Shown here one piece after another: positions 35,201 through 43,700 of a stretch of DNA of 45,784 bases; position 1 is the first letter of the stretch; every line of letters begins with the position of its first letter. This stretch comes from Lachnospiraceae bacterium. GTDB taxonomy: Bacteria; Bacillota; Clostridia; Lachnospirales; Lachnospiraceae. The translations under genes and the position numbers were made by a program. The notes under the pieces were generated by a model. The model was given only the letters and a program-made list of their open reading frames with translations. It had not been told where the DNA came from and made no database searches. The stretch is taken from NCBI GenBank assembly GCA_014804365.1, contig JAAUZX010000071.1:1-45784 (forward strand), written 5' to 3'.

Positions 35201-38200
35201 GCGGACCGGCAGCAAGCCAGCCGGCAGCGTCCGGGCTTAAGATGAGAATCGATCTATATTACGGTCCTTCCGGCGGTTGGCTGACCGCCACAGGGCAGAC
35301 CGATCGCAGCCAGGTTGTTTCCTATTCCGGAACCGTCACAGGGAAAACAATGTTTTCCTATACCACGACGACCACCGGCACGAACAAGATTTATTTCGAG
35401 CCCAACTCATGGGGAACGAAGTATTACTGGACCTACTATGTGCGCAAGGTGACCTTCGACAGTCAGGGCGGCAGCGCGGTGGCAGACCAGCTTGTGTGGA
35501 CGAAACAGGCAAGCACATCCACAAGCACGGCGGTGGACTGTAAGCTGACAGAGCCTGCTGACCCCACCCGCACAGGCTATGAATTCGGCGGCTGGTACAC
35601 CGACGCGGCGTGTACGGACGGTAAAGAATTTGACTTTGCCAACCAGACACAGATACGCACCGACACGACGCTCTATGCGAAGTGGACGGCGATCAACTAT
35701 CAGGTGACCTATCATCTGGGAGTTCCACAAGCGCGGGGAATCTACGATGGTACCCCTTATGTCGAGGCGGATTATACTGCGCCTGCTGATAAAACGACAT
35801 ACACTTACGGACAGAAAATGACCCTGCCCACGCCCACACTTCCTTCGGGTGCGTCAGGCTTTGTCTTCGACGGCTGGTATACCAACGCAGACTGTACAGG
35901 CACGAGATATACACAGATCCCGGAGACGGCGGCAAAGGATATGGACTATTATGGGCGGTTTAAGGATGTTCAGGCACCGTACGTTTGGTACGGATATACT
36001 ATTAGTGGTTCTCGAACGAATAATGGCTGGTATACTAAAAGTCTACGTTTATATGACAATAGAATATTTGACAATAAACAGCTTGATAGATACGAGATTT
36101 TGAGGGATGGTGAGAGTGTAAAAGAGGAAAGTATTACGGAAAGTAAGACAGCGCATTCAGTTACAATTTTTAATAATATAGGGGATGAGTCAAGTCATAT
36201 CAAAATTCTTAAAGAAGGAGACCATACCTATCAGATGCGGATATGGGATGCAGCCGGTAACATGGGCGAGGCAACGCGGAATATAAAATACGACGCGACC
36301 GTTCCCATGTATGGCAATATTACCTACAGCACAGAGCCGGTTACAAAATACACAAACGGCAGTTACATTAGAGATACGGCATACAGCAGTTATCATAAAA
36401 TAAAGATTTTCGTAGAGGTCCCGACCATCAGCATTCCGGTACAAGATAAGCCGGGTGAGGGAGCAAACGCATCCAGCGGGCTTTGGAAGCTAACGTATAC
36501 GAAGACCACGCTAAATCAGAGCGGAGAGCAGGACGGCGAGCCGGAGACAGTGACGGTGGATCTGACAGGACAGGGCGAGGACGGCACGGTGGAATTCACC
36601 CTGCCTGATAACTGGCGCGGCACGATCACCGAAATTACCCTCTATGACCAGGCGGGCAATACAGTATCAGTGGATGATATCGGTGAGGTTATGGTGGATA
36701 CTGAGCCGCCGACAATCAGACAAACCTCGAATGGAAAGATTTATCTGGGTGATGATAAAACCAACAGTACATCCGGGGACAATAACTATCGTGAACCATT
36801 GGAAGATAAGTGGTATACAACGGATTACCTGAATGAGAATAACATTACCAGAATTTGGGCGAGTATTACCGATAATTTCAATCTTTCGTATTATCGCTGT
36901 CTTATAAACGGAAAAGAGATTAAAAGGGTGAATTATGCGACGGGGACAGGAATAAATGCTGTTTCTATACCTGATTTAGCTACCTACACAGGTGTGAACA
37001 CTGTAACGCTGGAGGTTACGGATGTAGCCGGACACGTCACGACAGAGAGTGCTATCATCAAGATCAAAGGTCCCGAAGGGAGTAAAGTAGCAGAACAGAC
37101 CCCGGCAGCCGTCTGCGACTACCCGGCGGACGCGATTGCGCACCTTGCGCCGAATACGCAGTATGCACTTACAGTGGAAGGCACGACCTACAACGTAACT
37201 ACGGACGGACAGGGTATGATTCCTTTTGAACTGCCGCTTTCAGGAGGTGGTACGAAAGACCTCTGCGACAAGACAGTCTCCATCGTGAAAAAGGGTGACG
37301 GCGAACATACGAATGATTCTGCGGCGCAGTCACTTAAGATCAATGCGCGCCCGAAAGCGACTGCCGTGAACAGCGCGGAGGTGAAAGCGGAACTTCTGGA
37401 GGACGCGGATGACGCGCAGATCAGTCTGACCCTTAGCGGAACACAGACATGGGAATACCAGGTGCCGAACAGCGGGACATGGACGACAGCACCGGCGGGT
37501 GCAGACGGCAAAGTCACCATCACCAACCTGCCCAAAGGCGAGATCAAGCTGCGGGTAAAAGCACAGGCAAACTCAGCGGATAATCAGAATGACGGCTGGC
37601 CCCACGGTGAAACGGGTACAAGGAACATTGATTCTAACGCCGGTAAGATCATGGTGCAGTATGACTTGAACGGAGGAACGTCAGGACCCACTGACCAGAC
37701 AGGCTACGGCTATAAGAGTACACTACAGAAACCCTCGAATCCTTCAAGATCGGGCTATGAGTTCATGGGCTGGTATCAGTCTGCATCCGATTATCAGCCG
37801 GGCGGCAGTACAGACAAGGCATGGCGTTTTGCGGGTACGGAGAATGCACAGATCGTCGGGGAACTCCTCGGCACCGACAGGACAGAGTATGAAAAGCATT
37901 ATGATTCGGCAAGCAAAACTTATACAGTCACCCTATATGCCGGATGGCGGGAGAACGTTGCGCCCACACTTACCCCTGTGCTGAAGGATGGCAGTAACAA
38001 TACGCTTACGGATACAAGTAAGTGGTATCCGGATATTGCGATCAACCTGACGTATTCCGACAACGTGGGAGTAACGAAGCTGTATGTCAAGAGAGACAGC
38101 GGAAACTATAAAGAACATAGTGGAAACGGCATTGGCAACGGCACAGCGAACCAATCCTATACATTAAAATATGAAGACCTGGAAGAAGGGACACACACCT

Positions 38201-41200
38201 ACACCTTTAAGGCGGTGGACGCCGCAGGCAATTCGACCGAAAAGACCGTGACCGCAAAGCTGGATAAGACTGCGCCTGTATTTGGCGAAGCTGCTTTCAA
38301 CGACGGTTACAAGCATCTCTGGGACTGGATCATCAGAAAGGAAAGCCTGATCATCACGATCCCCGTGACGGAGGGCGGCAGCGGCATTGCCGATAATGGC
38401 GTGGTGTATACCCTCACTCCGACAAGCGGCACAGCCACCACGGGAACCGCCACGATGAGCGGCAGCGCGTCCGCCGGTTACACGGCGAAGATCACCATCC
38501 CGGCGACCTTCAAGGGCAAAGTGGAGATCAAAGCCACGGATAAAGCCGGAAACGGACCGGTCATCATGCAGATCGGTGCGAGCGGCAGCGGCATAGAAGG
38601 CGTGATCGTGGAGAGCAGCGCGCCGGTAGTTACCGTTACGGCTGACCGCAGTATAAGCGACGCGACAGCAACGGCGTCTTCTGCGGCGAACGGCAGGGAT
38701 GTGGATACACAGAATTATTACAATTCCGCGCCCAGACTTTTTGTGACGGTAAAGGATGAAGACTTAGACGGCGGACAGACTGCGGCGGGACTGGCTTCCA
38801 TTTCATGGAGGAACGGTGGCGGCGCGGAGAACCCGGTGGGCGCAGATTACCTCGGTGCTGCAAGTAATGGACCGCTGACCACGCACAGCTTTACTATCGG
38901 CGGACTGGAGGGCGAGACAGGTACAGTCACTGTGACCATTACAGCCACAGACCAGGCAGGTAACGAGACGGTGTACCCGGTAACGCTCCACATCAAAGGG
39001 AAAATGCCGCTTCCGGCACCCACTGTCGATTACATAAACGAGAAACTGACAGGACTGACAGCGAATGCGAAATACAACATCGGCGGCGAGGAGATCAATG
39101 CAGAGGAAGACGGCAGCATCGCAATAAAAGAAGCATGGTTTGGCTCCGACCTTTCCATCTACAGAAAGACAGATAATGCCACGACCACTCTGGACAGCGA
39201 TGATGTGCAGATCACGCTCAATGCACGCCCGGATGCTCCCGGTGTGACGAAGACCGATGAGACGATCAAAGGGAAGCAGGACGGCAAGATCCATAATCTT
39301 GACACGACGATGGAGTACAGCAAAGACGGCGGCACGACATGGACACCGGTGCAGGCGGGCGATCTCACGGGCGGCGTGATGGGAAACCTTCCTGCGGGCG
39401 AGATCCTTGTGCGCGTAAAAGCAAGGGCAAACAGCACAGGTGCAAATGACGGTGCGCCCCACGGACAGCATATTTTGGCACAGATCGAAGAAGGAACACC
39501 GCTGACTGTTACTTTTGACACAAACGGCGGCAGTGAACTTGCACCCATAACGGGGCTTTCATGGAACGATACCGTTACCAGACCGAAAGACCCTGTGAAG
39601 GAGGGCTATGCCGTTGCGGGATGGTATCAGGAGGCAGAATTAAATAACATATGGAATTTTAAGGGAGAAGCGAATGCCAGCGTCATGAAAGACGGGCAGG
39701 ACATTACCGTAGACAATCCCGGTATCACCCTCTACGCGAAGTGGACGGACAACGAAAGCCCGGCGCTCACCGCCCAGCTCACAGACAGCGCAAGGGTGGC
39801 AGTGAGTGAAAAGGAGTGGTACAACAGCCTTGCAGTCGTACTGACATATTCCGATAATGAGGAAGTGACGAAACTGTATGTCAAAAAGGACAGCGAAACG
39901 GCTTATACGCAGATAGAAGGACAGCTCGGTACGGAAAACGGCAAAGACAGTGCAGGCAATACGAGATACCAGCATATCTTTACAGATCTTACGGAAGGAG
40001 AACACACTTATACCTTCAAGGCGGTGGATGCCGCAGGAAAGGAGACGGAAGCGAAGCTGACCGCAAAGCTGGATACGACAGGACCGTCCTTTGGCGAAGC
40101 AACCTATCAGCAGGGGTATAAGAACCTCTGGAACTGGATCATCAGAAAAGACAGCCTGATCATCACCGTTCCTGTGACAGAGAGCCTCAGCGGCGTGGAT
40201 ACCGTGGAATATATCCTGACCCCCGCAAAAGATACAGCAGTCGGCGGAGCAGGAGAGGATACGGACAGCAGTGCAGGCGTTATCACGGGAACCGCGAAGG
40301 TGAGTGGAAACCAGAGCGCGGGTTACACGGCGACCATCAGCGTTGAGCCGGATTTCAAGGGTACGGTGAAGATCACAGGCAGTGATAAAGCCGGAAACAT
40401 GGCGGCTGAAAAGACCATCGGTACGGACGGCAACGGAATAAATGGCGTGATCGTGGAAAATAACGCACCACAGATCACCGTTCTGGCGGACCGCCTTCCC
40501 TCGGAGCCGGAGACAACCAGACCGGAAGGCACCGCACTTTTAGATACCCCCTACGACAACGCGCCCGGACTCGTGGTACAGCTTACCGACGACGGCATGG
40601 GATACGGCATCACGGGAGAAGGCGGCATAGGGGACGGCAGCCTGATCGCTTCCGGCTTGGCTGTCGTGAAATACAAGGTCGGCAGCGGCGCGGAAAAGAC
40701 CGTGGATAAGGATTATAACACCGCAATCGTCACGCAGGATACGTTTACCATTCCGGACACGGAGACAACAGCGATAGCGGGAGCAACAAGCGTCAGCGTT
40801 ACCATAACGGTCATCGATCAGGCGGGCAATACCGCCACAAAGACCGTGACGATCAGACTAAAAAGCAGGGAGGCGACGCCCCGGGCAGGCATCGGCTATG
40901 TAGCGGAGAAGCTGACCGGCTTAGAGCCGAATACCGTATACATCATCAACGATATGAATCTGGAGACCGACCAAACGGGGAGCGTTGCCATAAGTGAGAG
41001 CTGGTTTGATACGGTTGTCACGGTCGTGATGCCCGGCAACCGCTCCACCACCGTGAACAGCACGGCGCAGGAAAGAGACATCCCGGCGCGCCCGGCTGCG
41101 CCGGAACTGAGCGCGGCAAACGCAAGCTATCCCGGCGCAAAGGACGGCACAATCACCCTGACGGCACCGGCACCCGAAGCCACCTATGAGATATCGGCGG

Positions 41201-43578
41201 ACGGCGGAAAGACGTGGAAGAACGCGGCTATAAGCAATGGACAGATCACGGGGCTTGCCGCGGGGGATTACCGCGTGCGCGTAAAGGCAGTGGAAGGGAA
41301 GAATTTCTGCAGCACACCGACGGAGATAAAAGTGGAGGAGACACCGGCAACGCCTTACGAGACACCGGATGCGAAGATCGAGTACAGACTGGAAGTCCTG
41401 AAAGGGTTTGAACCGGGGGCGGTCTATGAACTGACGACCTACGGCGGCCCGATCGTGGAGGACGACGAAGAAGGAGACGGCGGCGGAGAGGACGAAGAAG
41501 CGCCCGACCCCACCGTGCTGACCCTTACGGCAGGCGCGGACGGCACCATCCCCATCAAGGAGGAATGGCTGGGCAAGGGCTTCTATATCGTAAGATGCGG
41601 GAACAATAAAGACAGGACCATGAGCCCCGCACAGGAACTCAATATCCCTTTAAGGCCCGATGCGCCGACACCCAAAGGCGTGGACGTAGACCCGGCTAAC
41701 CCGACCGAGCTTGCGAAGCTGAAAGACCTGAAGCCGAATACCAAATATGATGTTTCCACGGACGGCGAGACGTGGGAGACGATGACCACCGATGCAGACG
41801 GCGTGATCAAAGGACTGGATGCGCCGGAGACCTATAAGGTGCGCGTGAGCGCTACAGACACCAATTTTGTCAGCGAGCCAAGCGGTGATGTGGAGGTGGA
41901 CAGCTTCCAGCTGACCGTGACCTTCATGGCAAACGGTGAGAAACATCAGGAAGTAAAGGTGTATTATGGAAAGAAACTGACACCGGTTCCGACCGTACCG
42001 CCTAAGAAAGACGATAAGGGACGGCCGCTTGCGGGCGAGTGGTGTAAGGATGAAGACGGAAATGATCCCGTTGATTTCTACAAGGCAAAGATCACAGAGG
42101 ATATGACCGTATACGCCTGCTACAGCGAAGGGCGTCTGGTGACCTTAAAGACCGGCGCAGGCTACAAACTGACCGCGGAGGAAGGCAGCGTAAGCCCTGT
42201 GAAATTGGGCGGCAGCTTTACCTTCAAGTTCACACTGGCGGAAGGGTACGAGAAGACCGATAAATTTGCCGTGAAAGTAAACGGCGTGGCGGTGGAACTG
42301 ACAGCGGACGATACCTATACCATTACGGATATCACGGAAGACCAGACCGTGACGGTGGTGGGTGTGAAGAAGAAAGGCGGAAGCGGTAAACCGGGTGGCG
42401 GCAGCAAACCGGGCGATGATAAAGATCCCGATGACGGCGGGGACCCCGGCGGCGATACAGATCCCGGTGACGGCGGCACACCGCCCACGGACAACACACC
42501 GCCCACAGACGGCACGAAGCCCGGCGATGACACCAAGCCCGGCGATGACACCAAACCCGGCGACGACACAAAACCCGGAGACGATACAAAACCCGGAGAC
42601 GATACAAAACCCGGCGATGATACGAAGCCCGGCGACGATACGCAACCCGGTGACGATACCAAACCCGGCGATGGCACGAAGCCCGGCGATGGCACAGATC
42701 CCGAAGACGGTACTCCGCCAATCAGCGATGATGTACCGATCATACCGGGAACCATAATAGACGGTAAGATCGTTATAGACGGCGGAAACATCACAGGCGG
42801 CGGCAGTACCGGAAATGGCGGCATCACCACAGGAAACCTGCCGGGTATGGCAGGCGCAGGTTCTGATCCGGCAAGCGGCACGACAGGCGAAAGCACGGTA
42901 AGTACCATGCTGAAAGTAGGAGACGGCGCGGTCATCGTCACGGTGGTATGTAATGGCCGAAACTGCATGGCAGGCGTGGCAGATACCGTGGCAGTGGCAA
43001 ATGCGGCGCTGACACCGGAGCAGATACAGCTGATAAACGACGGTAAGACCATAGAGATCAGAATAGAGGTGACGGACATTTCAGAGAATGTACCGCCGCA
43101 GGATAAGGAAGTGATAGAAGATGCAGTAAAGTCAAACCGGAATGAACTTTCGGGGCTTGTGCCCGGTATGTATATGGATATCTCCATATTTATCAGAGTA
43201 GGCGTGGGCGAATGGAATGCCGTTACCTCTACAGAGGAACCGTTTGACGTCATCATCGGGATACCGGAAAAGTTACAGGAGGACGGCAGAGAGTTTTATA
43301 TCATCCGCTCCCATGAAGGGGAATATACCCTTCTGAACGATATGGATAATGCTTCGGAAACCGTTACCATCAGCACGGATCTGTTCTCAAGCTACGCGAT
43401 CGCCTACCGGCAGACGGATGAGGCGGACGCAAATACGAAATGCGGGCTGTGCCATATCTGTCCGACCTTCTTAGGAATATGCTGCTTTATCTGGCTGGCA
43501 ATCATAGCGGCTGTTATCATAGTGGTTGTGATCGTGATCCTGAGAAGAAAAAAGGAAACGGATAAAGCGAAAGAATAA
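29203..43578 (+). CDS. Giant repeat-rich cell-surface protein (4,791 residues)
   Basis: A secreted surface protein of about 0.5 MDa, likely an adhesin. It starts with a basic signal peptide (residues 1-45, hydrophobic 18-30, cut near AFAAGA). Next comes an acidic Asp/Glu/Gly/Asn linker (about 92-240), a beta module with SPAYDGDMEGVYTFTPVLPE (about 280), a Calx-beta-like domain (about 955-1065), a Big_5-like Ig domain (about 1280-1406) and many Ig-like repeats with DNAGN or DKAGN turns. Five InlB-type (Listeria-Bacteroides) repeats with GGWY or AGWY motifs lie near 2080-2163, 2166-2253, 2815-2916, 3433-3518 and 4236-4308. Eleven six-residue KPGDDT repeats (4438-4503) precede a conserved C-terminal domain, a CGLCHICP motif (4747-4754), one membrane helix (4756-4780) and a basic tail. 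No LPXTG is present. It has no obvious enzyme domain. The ATG follows AGGGAGG. Confidence 0.9.
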   Translation: MDEQRAWIRSRRKRRLRITAAILAFCLLVTTYPNILETISAFAAGARGDGGVMSITGFVDLPEETAKQTVPVGTDISELELPDTLEAYVTVEAEDDTEDDRKPDDGDQNKDDDEDPDDSDQNKDDEEEPDEGAGEIGDGGENPDDGNEIGEGDESGGSNEDGNGGDENTGDGNGNGADGTENPGDEETSGGNNDADSETKPAEGNNTDTQSTGSSTDTGASAATDSAANTISSGFGIQTGSFVMPVYMSGNPQDALTVDTLTDNADTTGTADAQEKRVTIENITWKSSPAYDGDMEGVYTFTPVLPEGYALADGVSLPQITVTVEFNGDWELTPEEYARIMAGLQDNPVLLTEEDIFADDPSLAAQAGGARRAAARVAAQTYPGTYIVSEDNEDNAGTGNPDGDMDEFIPMDDAVMPIEANIFIPEGALPTKDCYIAVRACLLQNHVRYDANTSAIYASYVKLFINDERIGRLTGKDYEWDISYYRVPLSCLQEGQNTVRIEEWAVPVKFSLSTDLDEMDKVAERGVGRFLSYNGMFMVDWMQLVCDGGSRGGSSHDEIGKFSLTLKEAAIEKRNTIVGHKGGGGSLRKDWPCLVVKGEAAFTGTDSNAVYDTEYFIRNSGGYVMGESCQKTGVKAGAWQFEALMSGEQQIREEFRTTNGTYTVYGLMMGSDGTILASDSLDFEYRDGEVILGPKITHTLSPDTWTNGNVLVTPKVANASGCTGITFSPASRTVTENGAYDFTVTYKQPSGAQGKKTYTAAVENIDREPPFIGFSAVTVTESMTQEQMKQLFEEALTVTDNVTKDCTVTYTLPKVADVRAAGGGKVTVTAQDEAGNKTAEDCMMLVTSPLAFSRPTATPGTDKTFTLTAKLTAIGGKTVTESGFVWGIMPNPSVTYNQGTAKTASPVKKAGVNFSVKTTEIVEGMTYYARAYAKVGTVCYYSDPASFSLGAKNSGVFTIKNNGNNTFTVTRTGGTEGAQTVYYRTVNGTAVGGTHFNHKASTLTFQEGETTKTITVTEKSVTNTYGGRTATAYSNADRTYQVELYRVTGGGTLGSTTKATRTMAKSGSYTISSSLYAPKSGNAKNDAIWDNRGSCHQYEITDGGSGETNGKNNGINLYNGRTNHKGHKSNPFNLPRYHQVMPGTDKEKAYFLDSKNPADGWGYRYEMKQSEIDNGWGHLWVGTAPAPTGKTEVSNKNGASPLEVGSQKWAGYFDTNYTGTLYMPGSAGVNGMQGCNERGSTYTYNGQKYMVFGTGETAYMHFAACGNKDDVWRIDSITEYRILIDTREPQLLGVAPMAGGAYKQGDEVTISLVFDEIVDSTNSNKAGGLSGLVAKTNWGDFTYVGGADTNVLVFKGTVPANAPGKITVNSFNRPERIKDLCDNTSGTQSAGTGSTSVTVDTKQPTVAITNTSLTNGTASGRITATNADTLQYAWSQSQTMPAAGWFTCKSGDTVITRQASGKWYLHALATYEGTGASAYEYSSVFDFGTPESPKFPLPELTVATDNTSWTNQIRNITITRKPAGASVTVTKPDGTTQTLSNTATTYAAQTNGVYTFVLTSNGETVAKDIAVEKIDKVNPAATLTEAGGTDAVYHTLTMTAKAADADSGVKSVQYAFTTSALAPASGWTTAVESDKLADGRYRLEYTATETTQTTKYLHVKVTDNAGNTFTASSKGYKVVKEPAADQKPAITLTASPSGVNWIKGDVTLTWTVTNGGAGDCRVNVGSENLTGKKTGDTGAFTVQTNGMYIVSLSDKNGDFASAAVVVNNIDGEAPTLEKLTVAPAGYAGTKTVTLAGVTDDLTTQYNEKGVTGKSGSGIKTREYQRDGDSGWTTFTGSSITVNKTGTYNVRLTDNVGNVSEVYSVEVTDIDATAPTLTTTVNATPNASSGWYTDSTVPVTLTYKDEAGEEGPASGLKSVEYAFTTAKTVPASLTSLGSTAVANGSTEINLTDNGTYYLYCKVTDKAGNVTAGWMKADGSIGSASDAEPIKKDSNKGSGTISGPAASQPAASGLKMRIDLYYGPSGGWLTATGQTDRSQVVSYSGTVTGKTMFSYTTTTTGTNKIYFEPNSWGTKYYWTYYVRKVTFDSQGGSAVADQLVWTKQASTSTSTAVDCKLTEPADPTRTGYEFGGWYTDAACTDGKEFDFANQTQIRTDTTLYAKWTAINYQVTYHLGVPQARGIYDGTPYVEADYTAPADKTTYTYGQKMTLPTPTLPSGASGFVFDGWYTNADCTGTRYTQIPETAAKDMDYYGRFKDVQAPYVWYGYTISGSRTNNGWYTKSLRLYDNRIFDNKQLDRYEILRDGESVKEESITESKTAHSVTIFNNIGDESSHIKILKEGDHTYQMRIWDAAGNMGEATRNIKYDATVPMYGNITYSTEPVTKYTNGSYIRDTAYSSYHKIKIFVEVPTISIPVQDKPGEGANASSGLWKLTYTKTTLNQSGEQDGEPETVTVDLTGQGEDGTVEFTLPDNWRGTITEITLYDQAGNTVSVDDIGEVMVDTEPPTIRQTSNGKIYLGDDKTNSTSGDNNYREPLEDKWYTTDYLNENNITRIWASITDNFNLSYYRCLINGKEIKRVNYATGTGINAVSIPDLATYTGVNTVTLEVTDVAGHVTTESAIIKIKGPEGSKVAEQTPAAVCDYPADAIAHLAPNTQYALTVEGTTYNVTTDGQGMIPFELPLSGGGTKDLCDKTVSIVKKGDGEHTNDSAAQSLKINARPKATAVNSAEVKAELLEDADDAQISLTLSGTQTWEYQVPNSGTWTTAPAGADGKVTITNLPKGEIKLRVKAQANSADNQNDGWPHGETGTRNIDSNAGKIMVQYDLNGGTSGPTDQTGYGYKSTLQKPSNPSRSGYEFMGWYQSASDYQPGGSTDKAWRFAGTENAQIVGELLGTDRTEYEKHYDSASKTYTVTLYAGWRENVAPTLTPVLKDGSNNTLTDTSKWYPDIAINLTYSDNVGVTKLYVKRDSGNYKEHSGNGIGNGTANQSYTLKYEDLEEGTHTYTFKAVDAAGNSTEKTVTAKLDKTAPVFGEAAFNDGYKHLWDWIIRKESLIITIPVTEGGSGIADNGVVYTLTPTSGTATTGTATMSGSASAGYTAKITIPATFKGKVEIKATDKAGNGPVIMQIGASGSGIEGVIVESSAPVVTVTADRSISDATATASSAANGRDVDTQNYYNSAPRLFVTVKDEDLDGGQTAAGLASISWRNGGGAENPVGADYLGAASNGPLTTHSFTIGGLEGETGTVTVTITATDQAGNETVYPVTLHIKGKMPLPAPTVDYINEKLTGLTANAKYNIGGEEINAEEDGSIAIKEAWFGSDLSIYRKTDNATTTLDSDDVQITLNARPDAPGVTKTDETIKGKQDGKIHNLDTTMEYSKDGGTTWTPVQAGDLTGGVMGNLPAGEILVRVKARANSTGANDGAPHGQHILAQIEEGTPLTVTFDTNGGSELAPITGLSWNDTVTRPKDPVKEGYAVAGWYQEAELNNIWNFKGEANASVMKDGQDITVDNPGITLYAKWTDNESPALTAQLTDSARVAVSEKEWYNSLAVVLTYSDNEEVTKLYVKKDSETAYTQIEGQLGTENGKDSAGNTRYQHIFTDLTEGEHTYTFKAVDAAGKETEAKLTAKLDTTGPSFGEATYQQGYKNLWNWIIRKDSLIITVPVTESLSGVDTVEYILTPAKDTAVGGAGEDTDSSAGVITGTAKVSGNQSAGYTATISVEPDFKGTVKITGSDKAGNMAAEKTIGTDGNGINGVIVENNAPQITVLADRLPSEPETTRPEGTALLDTPYDNAPGLVVQLTDDGMGYGITGEGGIGDGSLIASGLAVVKYKVGSGAEKTVDKDYNTAIVTQDTFTIPDTETTAIAGATSVSVTITVIDQAGNTATKTVTIRLKSREATPRAGIGYVAEKLTGLEPNTVYIINDMNLETDQTGSVAISESWFDTVVTVVMPGNRSTTVNSTAQERDIPARPAAPELSAANASYPGAKDGTITLTAPAPEATYEISADGGKTWKNAAISNGQITGLAAGDYRVRVKAVEGKNFCSTPTEIKVEETPATPYETPDAKIEYRLEVLKGFEPGAVYELTTYGGPIVEDDEEGDGGGEDEEAPDPTVLTLTAGADGTIPIKEEWLGKGFYIVRCGNNKDRTMSPAQELNIPLRPDAPTPKGVDVDPANPTELAKLKDLKPNTKYDVSTDGETWETMTTDADGVIKGLDAPETYKVRVSATDTNFVSEPSGDVEVDSFQLTVTFMANGEKHQEVKVYYGKKLTPVPTVPPKKDDKGRPLAGEWCKDEDGNDPVDFYKAKITEDMTVYACYSEGRLVTLKTGAGYKLTAEEGSVSPVKLGGSFTFKFTLAEGYEKTDKFAVKVNGVAVELTADDTYTITDITEDQTVTVVGVKKKGGSGKPGGGSKPGDDKDPDDGGDPGGDTDPGDGGTPPTDNTPPTDGTKPGDDTKPGDDTKPGDDTKPGDDTKPGDDTKPGDDTKPGDDTQPGDDTKPGDGTKPGDGTDPEDGTPPISDDVPIIPGTIIDGKIVIDGGNITGGGSTGNGGITTGNLPGMAGAGSDPASGTTGESTVSTMLKVGDGAVIVTVVCNGRNCMAGVADTVAVANAALTPEQIQLINDGKTIEIRIEVTDISENVPPQDKEVIEDAVKSNRNELSGLVPGMYMDISIFIRVGVGEWNAVTSTEEPFDVIIGIPEKLQEDGREFYIIRSHEGEYTLLNDMDNASETVTISTDLFSSYAIAYRQTDEADANTKCGLCHICPTFLGICCFIWLAIIAAVIIVVVIVILRRKKETDKAKE
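37640..41350 (+). repeat. Internal duplication of about 1.8 kb in the giant gene
   Basis: Two diverged copies (about 37640-39495 and 39496-41350) carry the same order of modules: an InlB-type repeat, an Ig-like domain, a segment with LW(D/N)WIIRK(E/D)SLIIT followed by PVTE (38311 and 40120, offset about 1.81 kb), a strand domain with VIVE, and a EKLTGL...ARP module. Older, partial copies of the last module are at about 37100 and 41380. Confidence 0.7.
42514..42711 (+). repeat. Eleven tandem 18-bp repeats in the giant gene
   Basis: Eleven consecutive in-frame 18-base units encode T-K-P-G-D-D and variants (eight with DD endings, two with DG, one T-D-P-E-D-G). Units 4 and 5 are identical; others differ mostly at third positions. 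The Pro/Asp/Lys stretch probably spans the cell wall. Confidence 0.9.
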
Positions 43579-43618
43579 GAAGAACAGCGGCAGAGGACTA
43601 ATTTGATAGATACGAAAT

Positions 43619-43667
43619 AATAAGAAAACCAATAGCTCCACACGGGATTCTATTGGTTTTTCTTATT
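43619..43667 (+). terminator. Bidirectional terminator after the giant gene
   Basis: A 17-bp stem with a single bulged T pairs 43619-43635 with 43650-43667 around a 14-base loop; the arms are A-rich on the left and T-rich on the right, so it can act in both directions. Confidence 0.85.
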
Positions 43668-43700
43668 AGATAAATAGAAGAATACGGGGGAATGATAAAT

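Noticed and set aside
42514..42711. Regular repeat array as a possible CRISPR
   Set aside because: Units are 18 bases, contiguous, without spacers, and stay in frame inside a coding gene.
42315..43256. 313-codon minus-strand frame with repeated SSPGFV-like motifs
   Set aside because: The repeat is the reverse reading of the 18-bp array that encodes KPGDDT; there is no independent gene evidence.
43400..43578. LPXTG sortase signal at the end of the giant protein
   Set aside because: No LPXTG or NPQTN-like motif is present before the membrane helix.
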